Part shown: positions 36,304 to 45,613 of the stretch, piece by piece
How positions within the stretch are numbered: position 1 is the first letter of the stretch
Layout of the letters: the number at the start of each line of letters is the position of its first letter
Assembly: GCA_963705835.1 (NCBI GenBank)
Contig: CAVPLC010000078.1
Span: 222,193-286,192 of the forward strand
Source: Palsa-504 sp963705835
GTDB taxonomy: Bacteria > Actinomycetota > Actinomycetes > Streptosporangiales > Streptosporangiaceae
Reading direction: 5' to 3'
DNA length: 64,000 nt
Notes under the pieces: model-generated
Told to the model about the DNA's origin: nothing
Seen by the model: only the letters and a program-made list of their open reading frames with translations
Database searches by the model: none
Translations under genes and position numbers: made by a program

Positions 36304-36577
36304 AGGGTCCTTCGCCGTCCGCCGAATCCGACCAGGGGGACTCGCTGTTGCGCCGGGCGAACTCTAGGAACTCCTGGCGGAGCGCCTCGTCCTCCTGCCG
36401 CCAGCGGTCACGGCGCTGCTCGACTTCCTCGGCGGTCAGCGCCTGGGCGGCCAGCCGGGAATAGTCCTCGTCCTGCGGGCCGATCTCCACGTAGACGTCG
36501 CCGATGACCCGCCCGTCATGACCGATGGCGCTCTGCGGAACCTTGAGGTTCCCGTTCGGCAGTCGTATGACAAACAT
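36302..36577 (-). CDS. small protein paired with metallopeptidase, unknown function
   Basis: The 91-residue protein starts MFVIRLPNGNLKVPQSAIGH, a short beta-rich domain. A long charged helix follows (LTAEEVEQRRDRWRQEDEAL) and an acidic tail. I do not recognise the family. It begins 12 bases downstream of the metallopeptidase gene and is surely co-transcribed with it. Size, acidity and position would suit an inhibitor or immunity partner for the peptidase (inference only). Confidence 0.6.
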   Translation of the reverse strand: MFVIRLPNGNLKVPQSAIGHDGRVIGDVYVEIGPQDEDYSRLAAQALTAEEVEQRRDRWRQEDEALRQEFLEFARRNSESPWSDSADGEGP

Positions 36578-36589
36578 CGCATGATCACC

Positions 36590-37771
36590 TTAGATGCCAT
36601 AGCGCCGGTTGAAGAACAGCATGACCCGAAGCGCCGTCCGCGTGTCGCCGCTCAGCATGTCCACCAGCGCCGGACGCTGGCCCGACGCGATCGCGGCAAA
36701 CGCGTCCGCGAAGAACTCCTTGCGCCCGAGACCGCCGGGTTGGCGGTGGAAATCGCTGGCGAGATGCGGGTGGCACTGATCGTAAAGCATGAGGAATTCC
36801 GCCGAGTCGGATTGCCACGAACCCGGCGGGCTGTCCAGGTCATCGAGCGCGTGCCCGATCTCATGGCACATGACGTCCGGGGTCGGGGAGGGCTGTGAGC
36901 CGACCACGATCTTGCGGTCACCGTACGCGCCCGCGCACGCGTCCCACGTAGCCTGGCCCGAGGGCAGCCGGACGCCGCGCAGCGCGGTCATCTCGTCGAG
37001 TTCGGGGACGCCGCCGGGGCCGACGAAGATCGCCTCGAGCCCGGCGGCCAGCCGTTCCTTGATCTGGTCGGGAAGCTCGGCCAGCCGGTCGATCGCCTCG
37101 ATCACCTGGGCGGGCGGCGGCGTCGCGGCATCCCATTGCCGCCACAGGATGCCCTCGAGCGAGCCGCAGTTCCTGCGGCCGTCCGCGGTACGCGGCCGCT
37201 CCCGCGAATGCGGCGCCGCGAAGGCCAGCCCCATCCGCATCGCCACGCGCGCCGCCCGGGAGAGCGGCCGGCCGCCGTCGGCGTCCCGGTGCGGCACGCC
37301 GGCCGCGACGCGAGCCACCGCCGCGGCACGCTGGTCGGGCACGGCCGCGGCGCGAGCCAGGTCCGGCGCCGCCTGCGCGTCGTACCAGCCAGCGCGGTGG
37401 CTGCGGGCCGCCGGGACCTGCGCCGCCACCTCACCCAGCCCCGGCGCCGCCTCGTCGGGGGCTTCGCGCACCCGGGCCCGGGCGGAGCCGAGCCGCACGG
37501 CGGGCGGGCCGGTAAATCTGGGCCTGCCCGGAGGCGGGTCGTGAGCGAAGGGTGCTCCCGGTCCTGGCCGCCTGTCCGGCGCGGATGCCGCAGGGCCGGC
37601 GAGCGTTCCCTGCGGCCCGCTCGGTCCCGGCCATTCGGCCGGCGGGGTGCTGCGCGCGGACCCGCGTTCCGGGCCCCGGCGGTGCCGCCCCTGGGCACCA
37701 TTGCGTGCGGCCGCCGTGGACCGGCGGGAATGGGCGAGTCGCCGGATGCGGTCGAACAGCCCTAGCCGCAT
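36590..37771 (-). CDS. HExxH zinc metallopeptidase domain protein with long disordered N-terminus
   Basis: The 393-residue protein from MRLGLFDRIRRLAH has about 190 residues of Arg/Pro/Ala-rich, probably unstructured sequence, then a compact C-terminal domain. HEIGHALDD (about 303-311) supplies two zinc ligands and the catalytic Glu. GRKEFFADAFAAI (Glu about 352) supplies the third ligand in the arrangement seen in anthrax-lethal-factor-like and related gluzincins. There is no signal peptide or membrane helix. It may be exported by a specialised system or act in the cytoplasm. Its small co-transcribed partner follows it. Target unknown. Confidence 0.7.
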   Translation of the reverse strand: MRLGLFDRIRRLAHSRRSTAAARNGAQGRHRRGPERGSARSTPPAEWPGPSGPQGTLAGPAASAPDRRPGPGAPFAHDPPPGRPRFTGPPAVRLGSARARVREAPDEAAPGLGEVAAQVPAARSHRAGWYDAQAAPDLARAAAVPDQRAAAVARVAAGVPHRDADGGRPLSRAARVAMRMGLAFAAPHSRERPRTADGRRNCGSLEGILWRQWDAATPPPAQVIEAIDRLAELPDQIKERLAAGLEAIFVGPGGVPELDEMTALRGVRLPSGQATWDACAGAYGDRKIVVGSQPSPTPDVMCHEIGHALDDLDSPPGSWQSDSAEFLMLYDQCHPHLASDFHRQPGGLGRKEFFADAFAAIASGQRPALVDMLSGDTRTALRVMLFFNRRYGI

Positions 37772-37924
37772 ATACCGTCTCCTGCTCTGTGGCCCTGACG
37801 GCCAGCGTATGCCGAGATCGCGCGCCACGTCACCCGATGTCGCCAATAGCTGGGCCGACGCACTCGCCGGCGAGTTTGCGCAATTTCAGGCCACCGTATA
37901 CACAACCGGACTAGGCTTCGGCGC

Positions 37925-38338
37925 ATGTTGCTGTCCGGTGCCCTGTTTGCCCTTTTCATGACGGGCTTCTGGCTCTACTGCCTGACAGACGCCATCCTGA
38001 CTCCCGCGCCCGAGTGCCGGGGCCTGTCCAAGCCGGCCTGGATCGCGGTCATCGCGGTCACGTTCATCGCCGGCGCGCTCGCCTGGCTCATCGTCCGGCG
38101 GCCGGTACACGATTCGGTCCGGTCGATGCCAGGCTGGGATCACCAGCGCCCCGACCAGGGTGACCTCGCCGACGAGCGGTGGACGACCGCGGACGACGCC
38201 GCGGCTCGGCATCCGGCGGGCCGGGCGATGGTCACCGATCCGCAGGCGGAGCCGAAGGGCCCCGACGACGATCAGGCGTTCCTTCGCGCGCTGGACCGCG
38301 CCATTCACGGCAACCAGCAGGCCGGCGGGGAAGCCTGA
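37925..38338 (+). CDS. PLDc_N-domain membrane protein
   Basis: The 137-residue protein begins with two helices, LLSGALFALFMTGFWLYCLTDAIL and KPAWIAVIAVTFIAGALAWLIV, joined by a short loop, then RRP. This is the phospholipase D N-terminal (PLDc_N) two-helix module found alone in many actinobacteria. The C-terminal 80 residues are polar and acidic, with LRALDRAIHGNQQ at the end. Function unknown. Convergent with ccsB. Confidence 0.75.
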   Translation: MLLSGALFALFMTGFWLYCLTDAILTPAPECRGLSKPAWIAVIAVTFIAGALAWLIVRRPVHDSVRSMPGWDHQRPDQGDLADERWTTADDAAARHPAGRAMVTDPQAEPKGPDDDQAFLRALDRAIHGNQQAGGEA

Positions 38339-38376
38339 CGCAGGCGGGGTGCCAAGGGGGAGGTGGCCGGCGGGCG

Positions 38377-39458
38377 TCAGTTCACGCCCGCGTAGGAGTG
38401 CAGCCCGGTGATGAAGACCTGCACGACCATGATGTTGAACACCAGGGCGGCGAAGCCGAGCAGCTGGATGTAGTGGGCGCGCCGGCCGCGCCAGCCCGCG
38501 GTGGCCCTGGCGTGCAGGAACGCGGCGTACAGCACCCAGGTGATGAAGGCCCAGGTCTCCACGGGGTCCCAGCCCCAGTAGCGGCCCCAGGCCTGGTCGG
38601 CCCAGATCGCGCCCGCGATGACGCCGAAGGTCCAGACCGGGAAACCGAACACGACGGTCCGGTAGGTGAGCCGGTCGAGCTGCTCGATGCTGGGCAGCCT
38701 GCGCACGATCCCGTTGCCCGGCTGGGCCCGCCCGGCCGCGACCCGCCTGGTGTGCCGGTCGACCGCGAGGTAGACCAGGCCGAGCACGGCCGCCACGAAG
38801 AAGATGCCGGTGGCCAGCGTCATCGCGGTGACGTGGATGTCCAGCCAGTAGGACTGCAGGGCGGGCACGAGCTGTCCGGCCGCGGTGTAGATGAGCGTTT
38901 CGGCGAGCCCGAGGGCCACCACGACCGCGCCCATGACGAAGACGCCGAGCGTCCAGGCCCGGTAACGGATCATGACGAACAGGAAGAACATGGCGGCGAT
39001 GCAGGTCAGGGCGGTGACGAACTCGTACATGTTGCCCCAGGGCGCCCGGTGCACGGCCAGTCCCCTGGTCACGACGGCCACCGTGTGAGCGGCCACCGCG
39101 GTCGCGGCGAGCGCCATGGCCGCCTGCACCCAGCCACCGGCCTGGCGGATCGCGCGCAACGGCGGGGCCGCGACCTCGGGCATCGAGTCCGGGACGGCGG
39201 GGCCGCCCGCCTTCGGCCCGTCAGCGGCGGGGCTGACCTGGCCGCCTGCGGCGGCGGGCGTGCGCCACGCCTGGCCGCGCCCACGGTGGCCAGGGCGGCG
39301 GCTCGCTCCTGGGCTTGCGTGCCAGCCGCGGAACCCGCGCGCCGCGGCCGTCCGAAGGCGAAGTCGCCGGCGAACGCGACCACCGAGAGGGAGTAGATGA
39401 CCAGCGCCGCGATCAGGAAGTCGTTGCTGGCGTGACCCAGGGCAAGGTTGACGGGCAT
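38377..39458 (-). CDS. ccsB: cytochrome c synthase component CcsB (one frameshift)
   Basis: The start MPVNLALGHASNDFLIAALVIYSL leads into a first helix. Near 39250 the frame changes and the rest continues with AVTRGLAVHRAPWGNMYEFV split by a helix, YWLDIHVTAMTLATGIFFVA and IWADQAWGRYWGWDPVETWAF. The last is the WWD haem-handling motif of the CcsA/CcmC/CcmF superfamily. With ResB it forms the system II complex that ligates haem to CXXCH motifs on the outer face. It lies a few bases behind resB. Conservation on both sides of the break favours an indel error. Confidence 0.85.
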
Positions 39459-39464
39459 GGCCCC

Positions 39465-41144
39465 TCATTCTCCCTCGTGTTGACGTTGCGCCGCTTGATC
39501 GTGCGCTGATCTCAGCTCGGCGGCGAGCGATGCGAACTCGTCCTCGAAGCCGCCGCTGGCGTCGGTCCGGGTCAGGCCGCCGACCTGAACCGTGCTCTGC
39601 ACGCCATTGGCAGACCCGCTCGCCCTGGCGCGGACGAACACCCGCCTGCGCCTGACCATGAACGACAGCAGCAGGCCGGCCAGGGCCGCGATGCCGCAGA
39701 TCAGCGCGGGCAGCTGGCCGGGGTCGTGGGTGATGGCCAGGCTCACCCACGGGACGTAGCCGGTAAACGTGATGGTGCCCTGGCCGCCGGGCAGCTTCAG
39801 CGACTGGCCCTTCAGCAGCAGCTGCGGGGCGGTGGTCAGCCGGTGCATCCCGGCGGTGTCCATCTGGTAGACCGACTGCGAGACGCCGGAGTTCAGGCCC
39901 AGGTTCCCGGCGTAGGCGATCAGGCTGACCACCGGGTTGTCCGGGGCGGGGAAGGCCGACTGCAGGACGCCGTTGACCTCGATGGCGGTCGGCACGAAGA
40001 CGCCGCTGAAGCCGAGCTGCTCCGGCTGCGCGTCGGGAACCTTCACCACGCCCTGGGACAGGAAGTTCCCTGAGGTGCCGGAGATGAAGGGTGTGGCCTG
40101 GTCGTAGACCACCTGCCCGCGCGCGTCGGTCACCTTGAACACCGGCGCGTACCCGTGACCGATCAGGTAGACCTTGGCCCCGTCGACCGAAAGCGGGCGG
40201 TTGACCTCCAGGTTGTCCGTCCGCGCCGGCCCGCCAGGGTAGGCGGTGTAACTGACCTGCGCGTCGAACGAGGCGGGCTGGCCGCGCTGGGCACCCGAGG
40301 TGACGTAACTGGCGTCGAACTTGTCCAGCGTGATGCCGAACGGGCCGAGGTCGGCGGCGGTGACGAACCGCCCCGGGTAGAACTCGTCAAGCGCGCTCTG
40401 GGTGTCGGCGAAGCTGGACCCCTGCACGAGCAGGCGGTCGGCCTTGTAGCCGAACAGCCCGCCCAGCGCGACCGACACGAGCACCCCCAGCAACGCCAGG
40501 TGGAACAGCAGGTTGCCGGCCTCCCTGAGGTACCCCTTCTCCGCGGAGACCCACGGGCCGTCGGGCAGGTCGCCGTCTTCGGCGGGCCTGCGCTCAGCCG
40601 ACCTACGCAGGCGGAACCCGTGGCCGGAAAGGACGTTCGCCGCCACCTGCACGGCCTGGGCGGGCGGCAGCGCGACGCTGTAGGTGGCCGATCGCGGCAG
40701 CCTGGTCAGGTGGCGCGGAGCGCGCGGCGGAAGCGCGCGGGCCGAGCCCGCCAGCCGGAACGTCCTCGGTACCACGCAGCCCACGAGCGAGGCGAACAGC
40801 AGCAGGTAGATGGCCGCGAACCAGGGCGCGCCGAAGACATTGAACAGCCCGAGGTGGTTCAGCAGGGGCGCCAGCGCCGGATGCGACGTGTAGTACTGCT
40901 GGACCCCGGCCGGATTCGTGCCCTGCTGCGGCAGCATGGACCCCGGCACGCTGCCCAGCGCGAGCAGGAACAGCAGCACCAGCGCGACCCGCATCGACGT
41001 GAGCTGCCGCCAGGCCCACCTCAGCCACCCGGCGAGCCCGAGCGCGCTCCCGGCCTGGCGGTCTGTATTGTCCTGCGCGTGGTCGTCCTGGTCGGCCGCT
41101 GACGACTCGAACGGGTCTGCCTCGGGCGCGCGCACGTCGGTCAT
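39465..41144 (-). CDS. resB: cytochrome c biogenesis protein ResB
   Basis: The 559-residue protein has helices after an acidic N-terminus (TSMRVALVLLFLLALGSVPG, WFAAIYLLLFASLVGCVVPRTF, then AGNLLFHLALLGVLVSVALG). It has a large extracytoplasmic domain and a last helix (ALICGIAALAGLLLSFMVRR). GSVPGSMLPQ and the KGYLREAGNLLFHLALL segment are ResB/Ccs1 hallmarks. Partner of CcsB in system II haem ligation. The ATG overlaps the resA stop (ATGA), leaving no room for the ccdA gene that usually separates them. Confidence 0.92.
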   Translation of the reverse strand: MTDVRAPEADPFESSAADQDDHAQDNTDRQAGSALGLAGWLRWAWRQLTSMRVALVLLFLLALGSVPGSMLPQQGTNPAGVQQYYTSHPALAPLLNHLGLFNVFGAPWFAAIYLLLFASLVGCVVPRTFRLAGSARALPPRAPRHLTRLPRSATYSVALPPAQAVQVAANVLSGHGFRLRRSAERRPAEDGDLPDGPWVSAEKGYLREAGNLLFHLALLGVLVSVALGGLFGYKADRLLVQGSSFADTQSALDEFYPGRFVTAADLGPFGITLDKFDASYVTSGAQRGQPASFDAQVSYTAYPGGPARTDNLEVNRPLSVDGAKVYLIGHGYAPVFKVTDARGQVVYDQATPFISGTSGNFLSQGVVKVPDAQPEQLGFSGVFVPTAIEVNGVLQSAFPAPDNPVVSLIAYAGNLGLNSGVSQSVYQMDTAGMHRLTTAPQLLLKGQSLKLPGGQGTITFTGYVPWVSLAITHDPGQLPALICGIAALAGLLLSFMVRRRRVFVRARASGSANGVQSTVQVGGLTRTDASGGFEDEFASLAAELRSAHDQAAQRQHEGE

Positions 41145-41752
41145 CGGCTCGAACCTGTTCCGGTGACCTTGGCCAGGATCGTGTTCAGTTCCGCGTAGCT
41201 GGCCTGGCCGAAGACCGCTCCGGCGATGTGCCCGGTGCGGTCGACCACCAGCGTGACGGGCGTCCCCGCGATCGGCACCGCGGTCGCGAAGTCCTGGGTG
41301 ATCAGCAGGCTGGGATCGCTCACGCTCGGATAGGTGATGCCGAAGTTGTGCGTGAAGGCCTCGGCGCTGGCCGTCGTGTCACGGACGTCGACGCCGAGGA
41401 AGGCCACGCCGGACGGCCGGTACTGCTGGGCCGCCACGCCCAGGGCCGGGGCCTCGGCACGGCACGGATCGCACCAGGATCCCCAGAAGTTGACGACCAC
41501 GACCCGGCCGCGGTAGGAGGAGAAGCTCAGCCGCGACCCGGTCAGCGTGGTGCCGGTGAAATCCGGTGCCAGCGGCCGGTGCCCGGCCGTGTACAGCACC
41601 GCGCGGTCGGTGCTGTCCAGGTAGGTGACGTTGCTGCTCCCGCCGCCCGGCAGCACGAACAGCAGCACCACGGCCAGCAGCGCCCCGGCGACCACGGCCG
41701 CCGCCAAGACGACCACGCGGCGCCGTGCCCTCGACCACGGGGCTCTCACCAC
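41141..41752 (-). CDS. resA: TlpA/ResA-type thiol-disulfide oxidoreductase
   Basis: The 203-residue protein has an N-terminal membrane anchor (VVVLAAAVVAGALLAVVLLFVL) and a thioredoxin fold with active site WGSWCDPCRAEAP and the cis-Pro region IAGTPVTLVVD. It reduces the CXXCH cysteines of apocytochrome c before haem is attached by ResB/CcsB. It overlaps resB by ATGA. Electrons normally reach it through CcdA, which is not coded in this cluster. Confidence 0.9.
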   Translation of the reverse strand: MVRAPWSRARRRVVVLAAAVVAGALLAVVLLFVLPGGGSSNVTYLDSTDRAVLYTAGHRPLAPDFTGTTLTGSRLSFSSYRGRVVVVNFWGSWCDPCRAEAPALGVAAQQYRPSGVAFLGVDVRDTTASAEAFTHNFGITYPSVSDPSLLITQDFATAVPIAGTPVTLVVDRTGHIAGAVFGQASYAELNTILAKVTGTGSSR

Positions 41753-41797
41753 GGGGATCTCAACACAAACAGATCTCCTACAGGGGGTAGTACCGCC

Positions 41798-42433
41798 CTA
41801 TTGTGCCGCATCGCCATGGGCGACCTGACGCCGGGCCGGCACGGTGTAGGACACGCCGACCAGGCGGTCGCCCGAGTAGGTGAAGCTGGTCACGCTGCCG
41901 AGCGCGGCCTCCCGCATCGCCGGGTTGTGCCACAGGTGCCGGCCTTCGGCCATCCGGCGGGCCACCCAGATGGGCAGCTGGTGGGTCACGCACACCGCCT
42001 CGCGGCCGGCCGCGGCCTCGCGCGCCGTTTCGATCATGGCGAGCATCCTGGCCGCCACGTCGTGGTACGGCTCACCCCAGGACGGCCGGAACGGGTTGAC
42101 CAGGTGCGGCCAGTGCGCGGGGCGGCGCAGCGATCCGTCGCCCACGCCGAACTTCAGGCCCTCGAAGTGGTTCCACGACTCGATCAGCCGGTCGTCGGTC
42201 ACGATCGGCAGGCCGAGCCGCTCGGCCACCGGACCCGCGGTTTCCAGCGCTCGCTCCAGCGGAGAACTGAACAACGCCACCACGGGCCGGTCGGCGAAGT
42301 AGTCCGCGGCGGCGTCCGCCATCATGCGCCCGTTCGCGGACAGGTGGTACCCGGGCAGCCGCCCGTAGATGATGCCGTGGGGATTGTCCACCTCGCCGTG
42401 CCTGAGCAGGTGGACGATGGTTGTGTCGGACAT
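41798..42433 (-). CDS. histidine phosphatase family protein
   Basis: The 211-residue protein starts MSDTTIVHLLRHGEVDN, with the catalytic RHG. ALFSSPLERALETA and VCVTHQLPIWV supply the remaining phosphate-binding Arg and His. This is the phosphoglycerate-mutase-like branch 1 of the superfamily. In actinobacteria this copy lies constantly between hemL and resA, but its substrate is not established. Confidence 0.88.
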   Translation of the reverse strand: MSDTTIVHLLRHGEVDNPHGIIYGRLPGYHLSANGRMMADAAADYFADRPVVALFSSPLERALETAGPVAERLGLPIVTDDRLIESWNHFEGLKFGVGDGSLRRPAHWPHLVNPFRPSWGEPYHDVAARMLAMIETAREAAAGREAVCVTHQLPIWVARRMAEGRHLWHNPAMREAALGSVTSFTYSGDRLVGVSYTVPARRQVAHGDAAQ

Positions 42434-42456
42434 GGCCCGGCCAGCTTACCTAGTGC

Positions 42457-43761
42457 TCAGGCCTTCCCGTCGGCCAGTGCGGCAGCCGCGGCCCGGGCGG
42501 CCGCGGGGAGCGCGTCCGCGATGCGGGCCAGGGCCGCGTCGTCGTGGGCCGCGGACAAGAACCAGGCCTCGTAGGGTGACGGCGGCAGGTACACGCCGCC
42601 GTCGAGCATGGCGTGGAAGAACGCGGCGTAGGCGGGCGCCGACTGATCCCTCGCGTCGGCGAAGGACAGCACCGGGGCCGTCCGGCCGAGGAAGACGGAG
42701 AACAGGTTTCCCGCCTCGGATAGCCAGAACGGGACCCCGGCCCAGGTCAGCGCCTCGGCGGCGAGCTTGGCCACGGCGGCGGCGGCGGTATCGACGCGCG
42801 CGTACACCTCGGGGCCGCAGGCCCGCAGCGTGGCCAGACCGGCTGCCACCGCGAGCGGGTTACCCGACAGCGTGCCCGCCTGGTAGACCGGCCCGGCCGG
42901 CGCGAGCCGCGACATGATCTCCGCGCGCCCGCCGAACGCCGCGGCGGGCAGCCCGCCGCCCATCACCTTGCCGAACGTCACCAGGTCCCCGGCCACCCCG
43001 TCGATCCCGTACCAGCCGGAGGGGGTGACGCGGAAGCCGGTCAGCACCTCGTCCATGATCAGCAGGGCGCCGGCCGACCGGCACAGCGAGGCGAGCAGCG
43101 CGTTGAACCCCGGCGTCGGCGGCACCACGCCCATGTTCGCCGGGCAGGCCTCGGTGATCACGCACGCGATCGACTCGCCGCGCGCGGCGAACACCGCGGC
43201 GGCAGTGTCGGCGTTGTTGTAGGGCAGCACGAGGGTGTCGGAGGCGGCCGCGCCGGTGACGCCCGGCGAGTCGGGCAGCCCGAACGTGGCGACCCCGGAG
43301 CCGGCCGCCGCGAGCAGCGCGTCCACGTGCCCGTGGTAGCACCCCGCGAACTTGACCACCAGCGACCGCCCGGTGAACCCGCGGGCCAGCCGGACGGCGG
43401 ACATCGTGGCCTCGGTGCCCGAGTTGACCAGGCGGACCTGATCCACCGGGGTGCGCGCCACGATCTGCTCGGCCAGTTCGACCTCACCCGGGGTGGCCGT
43501 GCCGAAGGAGGTCCCCTTCTGCAGCGCGGCGGATACCGCGGCCAGCACCGCCGGGTGCGCGTGCCCCAGGATCATCGGCCCCCACGAGCACACCAGGTCG
43601 ACGTACTCGCGCCCGTCCGCGTCGGTCAGGTAGGGCCCCGACCCACGGACCATGAACCTGGGCGTCCCGCCGACCGCGCCGAACGCGCGGACCGGCGAGT
43701 TAACACCGCCGGGCGTGACCTCGCGGGCTCGCGCGAACAGCTCGTCGCTACGGTCGGTCAA
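42457..43761 (-). CDS. hemL: glutamate-1-semialdehyde 2,1-aminomutase
   Basis: The 434-residue protein starts from a TTG at 43759-43761 (TDRSDELFARAREVTPGGVN). It has class III aminotransferase motifs: GTEATMSAVRLARGFTGR, KFAGCYHGHVDALL, LIMDEVLTGFR and LVTFGKVMGGGLPAAAFGG with the PLP lysine. It makes 5-aminolevulinate in the C5 pathway begun by HemA. The upstream frame stays open and seems to fuse it to a PrimPol-like domain. In the third frame, however, that upstream protein ends in a TGA overlapping this TTG (TTGA), so two genes are the better reading. Confidence 0.9.
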   Translation of the reverse strand: MTDRSDELFARAREVTPGGVNSPVRAFGAVGGTPRFMVRGSGPYLTDADGREYVDLVCSWGPMILGHAHPAVLAAVSAALQKGTSFGTATPGEVELAEQIVARTPVDQVRLVNSGTEATMSAVRLARGFTGRSLVVKFAGCYHGHVDALLAAAGSGVATFGLPDSPGVTGAAASDTLVLPYNNADTAAAVFAARGESIACVITEACPANMGVVPPTPGFNALLASLCRSAGALLIMDEVLTGFRVTPSGWYGIDGVAGDLVTFGKVMGGGLPAAAFGGRAEIMSRLAPAGPVYQAGTLSGNPLAVAAGLATLRACGPEVYARVDTAAAAVAKLAAEALTWAGVPFWLSEAGNLFSVFLGRTAPVLSFADARDQSAPAYAAFFHAMLDGGVYLPPSPYEAWFLSAAHDDAALARIADALPAAARAAAAALADGKA

Positions 43762-44436
43762 ACCGAGGACTCGCAGGCGTCGACGAGGTGCTCGAGCAGC
43801 CGCAGCGCGTCGGGCAGCGGATGCTCCCGCGGCGAGCGGAGCCAGCGCGCGGCCAGGCCGCTCCGCGTAGACCGACGGCGGCGCGAGCACGTAGCTGTCA
43901 CGGCAGTGCCAGCGCAGGCCGGGTGTCACGCTCTCCGGCTCGGAGTCAAGCCCGCACGACCACCACTCGTCTTCGTCGGCCGGTGAGCCCCTGGTCACCA
44001 CGAAGAACAGCATCCGGTCCTGGCCGAGCTGGGCCACCGGGCCGACCGGCGTGCCGGCCCGCTCCATCCGCACGAGCGCGGCGGACCCCGCGGCGGCGGG
44101 CACGTCAAGCACATCAAAAACCCGGCCGGTGACGAGTATGACGTTCGCCTCCGGCCGGGCTTCCCACCAGCTCTGGATCACCTTGGTGTCCACCGTCGCC
44201 TGCATCTGCCAGGCGGGTGACACCGGGTGGGCACCGGGCGCCGGGCAGCCGACCCGGTTGCAGGAACACGCGCGTCCCGGCTCGATCGAGCCGCGGCTGC
44301 CGCGGTAGGAATGCGCACCCGGGCAGACCGGCCAGCCCATGGACGCGTAGTGCGCCGCGACGACAGCGGACGGCTGATGACGCTCTGCCGCCCGGCCGTG
44401 GCCCCGAAGACTTCGGCGCCGCACCACGTCGACCAT
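43758..44436 (-). CDS. bifunctional primase/polymerase-N-like (PrimPol) protein (one frameshift)
   Basis: From MVDVVRRRSLRGHG the protein holds VVAAHYASMGWPVCPGAH, CSCNRVGCPAPGAHPVSPAW, VIQSWWEARPEANVILVTG and CRDSYVLAPPSVYAE. This is the prim-pol domain layout found in small stand-alone actinobacterial proteins. Near 43860 the frame changes. In the correct frame it ends RWLRSPREHPLPDALRLLEH, then LVDACESSV and TGA at 43758-43760. Acidic catalytic residues of true primases are not clearly present, so activity is doubtful. It precedes hemL with a TTGA overlap. Confidence 0.7.
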
Positions 44437-44606
44437 AGAACCCGCCACTCCCGTGGTTGGATGTCACGACAACAAGGGGGATTTTGCTCTCGCCGCCCGA
44501 TTATCCCTGTTACCTATCGTAGGGCATGAACCACTATCCGTTCGGCGTAATAAGCCAGCCGGGCCGGCCGATACGGTCACGGTTTGCACACAGTGTCCGA
44601 TAGCGG

Positions 44607-45593
44607 TCAGCCCTGCAGCCAGCGCGCCACCTCGGCCGCCCAGTAGCTGAGGATGACGCTGGCCCCCGCGCGCCGGATGGCGGTCAGCGTTTCCATGATC
44701 ACCCGGTCCCGGTCCAGCCAGCCGTTGGCCGCCGCCGCCTCGACCATCGCGAACTCGCCGCTGACCTGGTAGGCCGCGACCGGCACCGGCGCGGTCTCGG
44801 CGACCCGCCTGATGACGTCCAGGTAGGCCAGGGCCGGCTTGACCATCACCATGTCCGCGCCCTCGTCGACGTCCAGCGCCACCTCGCGCAGCGCCTCGAC
44901 CGCGTTGGCCGGGTCCTGCTGGTAACCGGCGCGGTCGCCGAACTGCGGCGCGCCCTCGGCGGCCTCGCGGAACGGCCCGTAGAAGCCGGACGCGTACTTG
45001 GCCGAGTAGGCGCAGATGCCGACGTCGCCGTGCCCGGCCCCGTCGAGCGCCGCCCTGATGGCCGCCACCTGGCCGTCCATCATCCCGCTCGGCGCGATCA
45101 GGTGCGCGCCCGCCTCGGCCTGGGCCACCGCGATCGCGGCGTAGCGCGCCAGGGTGGCGTCGTTGGCCACGTCCCCGTCCGGGGTGAGCACGCCGCAGTG
45201 ACCGTGGTCGGTGTACTCGCACAGGCACAGGTCGGCCATGATCACGCACGAGTCACCGACCTCGGCGCGCAGGTCGGCCACCGCGAGCTGGGAAATGCCC
45301 GCCGGATCGTCGGCGGCCGAGCCGCGGCCGTCCTTGGCCGCGGGAACGCCGAACACGATCAGCCCGCCCACGCCGGCGGCCGCGGCCTCCGCCGCCGCCT
45401 TGCGCAGGCTGTCCCTGGTGTGCTGGACCACGCCGGGCATCGAGCCGACCGGCACCGGCTCGCTGATGCCTTCCTTGATGAACACCGGGAGCACCAGGCC
45501 GCCCGGGCGCAGCGAGGTCTCCGCCACCAGGGCGCGCAGGGCTTGTGTCCGGCGCAGCCGCCGGGGACGGATGACCGGGAATCCGGCGCTCAT
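44607..45593 (-). CDS. hemB: delta-aminolevulinic acid dehydratase (porphobilinogen synthase)
   Basis: The 328-residue protein runs from MSAGFPVIRPRRLRRT. It contains the zinc-cysteine site DLCLCEYTDHGHCGVL, the active-site lysine regions APSGMMDGQVAAIR with YSAKYASGFYGPFREA, and MVKPALAYLDVIR. It condenses two 5-aminolevulinate molecules to porphobilinogen. The frame is open far upstream, but the ATG at 45591-45593 fits the family length. It lies 20 bases after the cobA/hemD gene. Confidence 0.95.
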   Translation of the reverse strand: MSAGFPVIRPRRLRRTQALRALVAETSLRPGGLVLPVFIKEGISEPVPVGSMPGVVQHTRDSLRKAAAEAAAAGVGGLIVFGVPAAKDGRGSAADDPAGISQLAVADLRAEVGDSCVIMADLCLCEYTDHGHCGVLTPDGDVANDATLARYAAIAVAQAEAGAHLIAPSGMMDGQVAAIRAALDGAGHGDVGICAYSAKYASGFYGPFREAAEGAPQFGDRAGYQQDPANAVEALREVALDVDEGADMVMVKPALAYLDVIRRVAETAPVPVAAYQVSGEFAMVEAAAANGWLDRDRVIMETLTAIRRAGASVILSYWAAEVARWLQG

Positions 45594-45613
45594 GTCTGGT
45601 CTGGTCCTCTCTT

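Noticed and set aside
42457..44448. Single 663-residue PrimPol-aminomutase fusion protein
   Set aside because: The natural C-terminus of the first protein and a stop/start overlap with hemL are visible in another frame, so one base change explains the apparent fusion.
44503..44525. Sequence similar to the I-SceI homing endonuclease site (ATTATCCCTGTTACCTATC)
   Set aside because: The match is partial with the inner blocks in a different order, and no homing endonuclease or intron is near. Coincidence.
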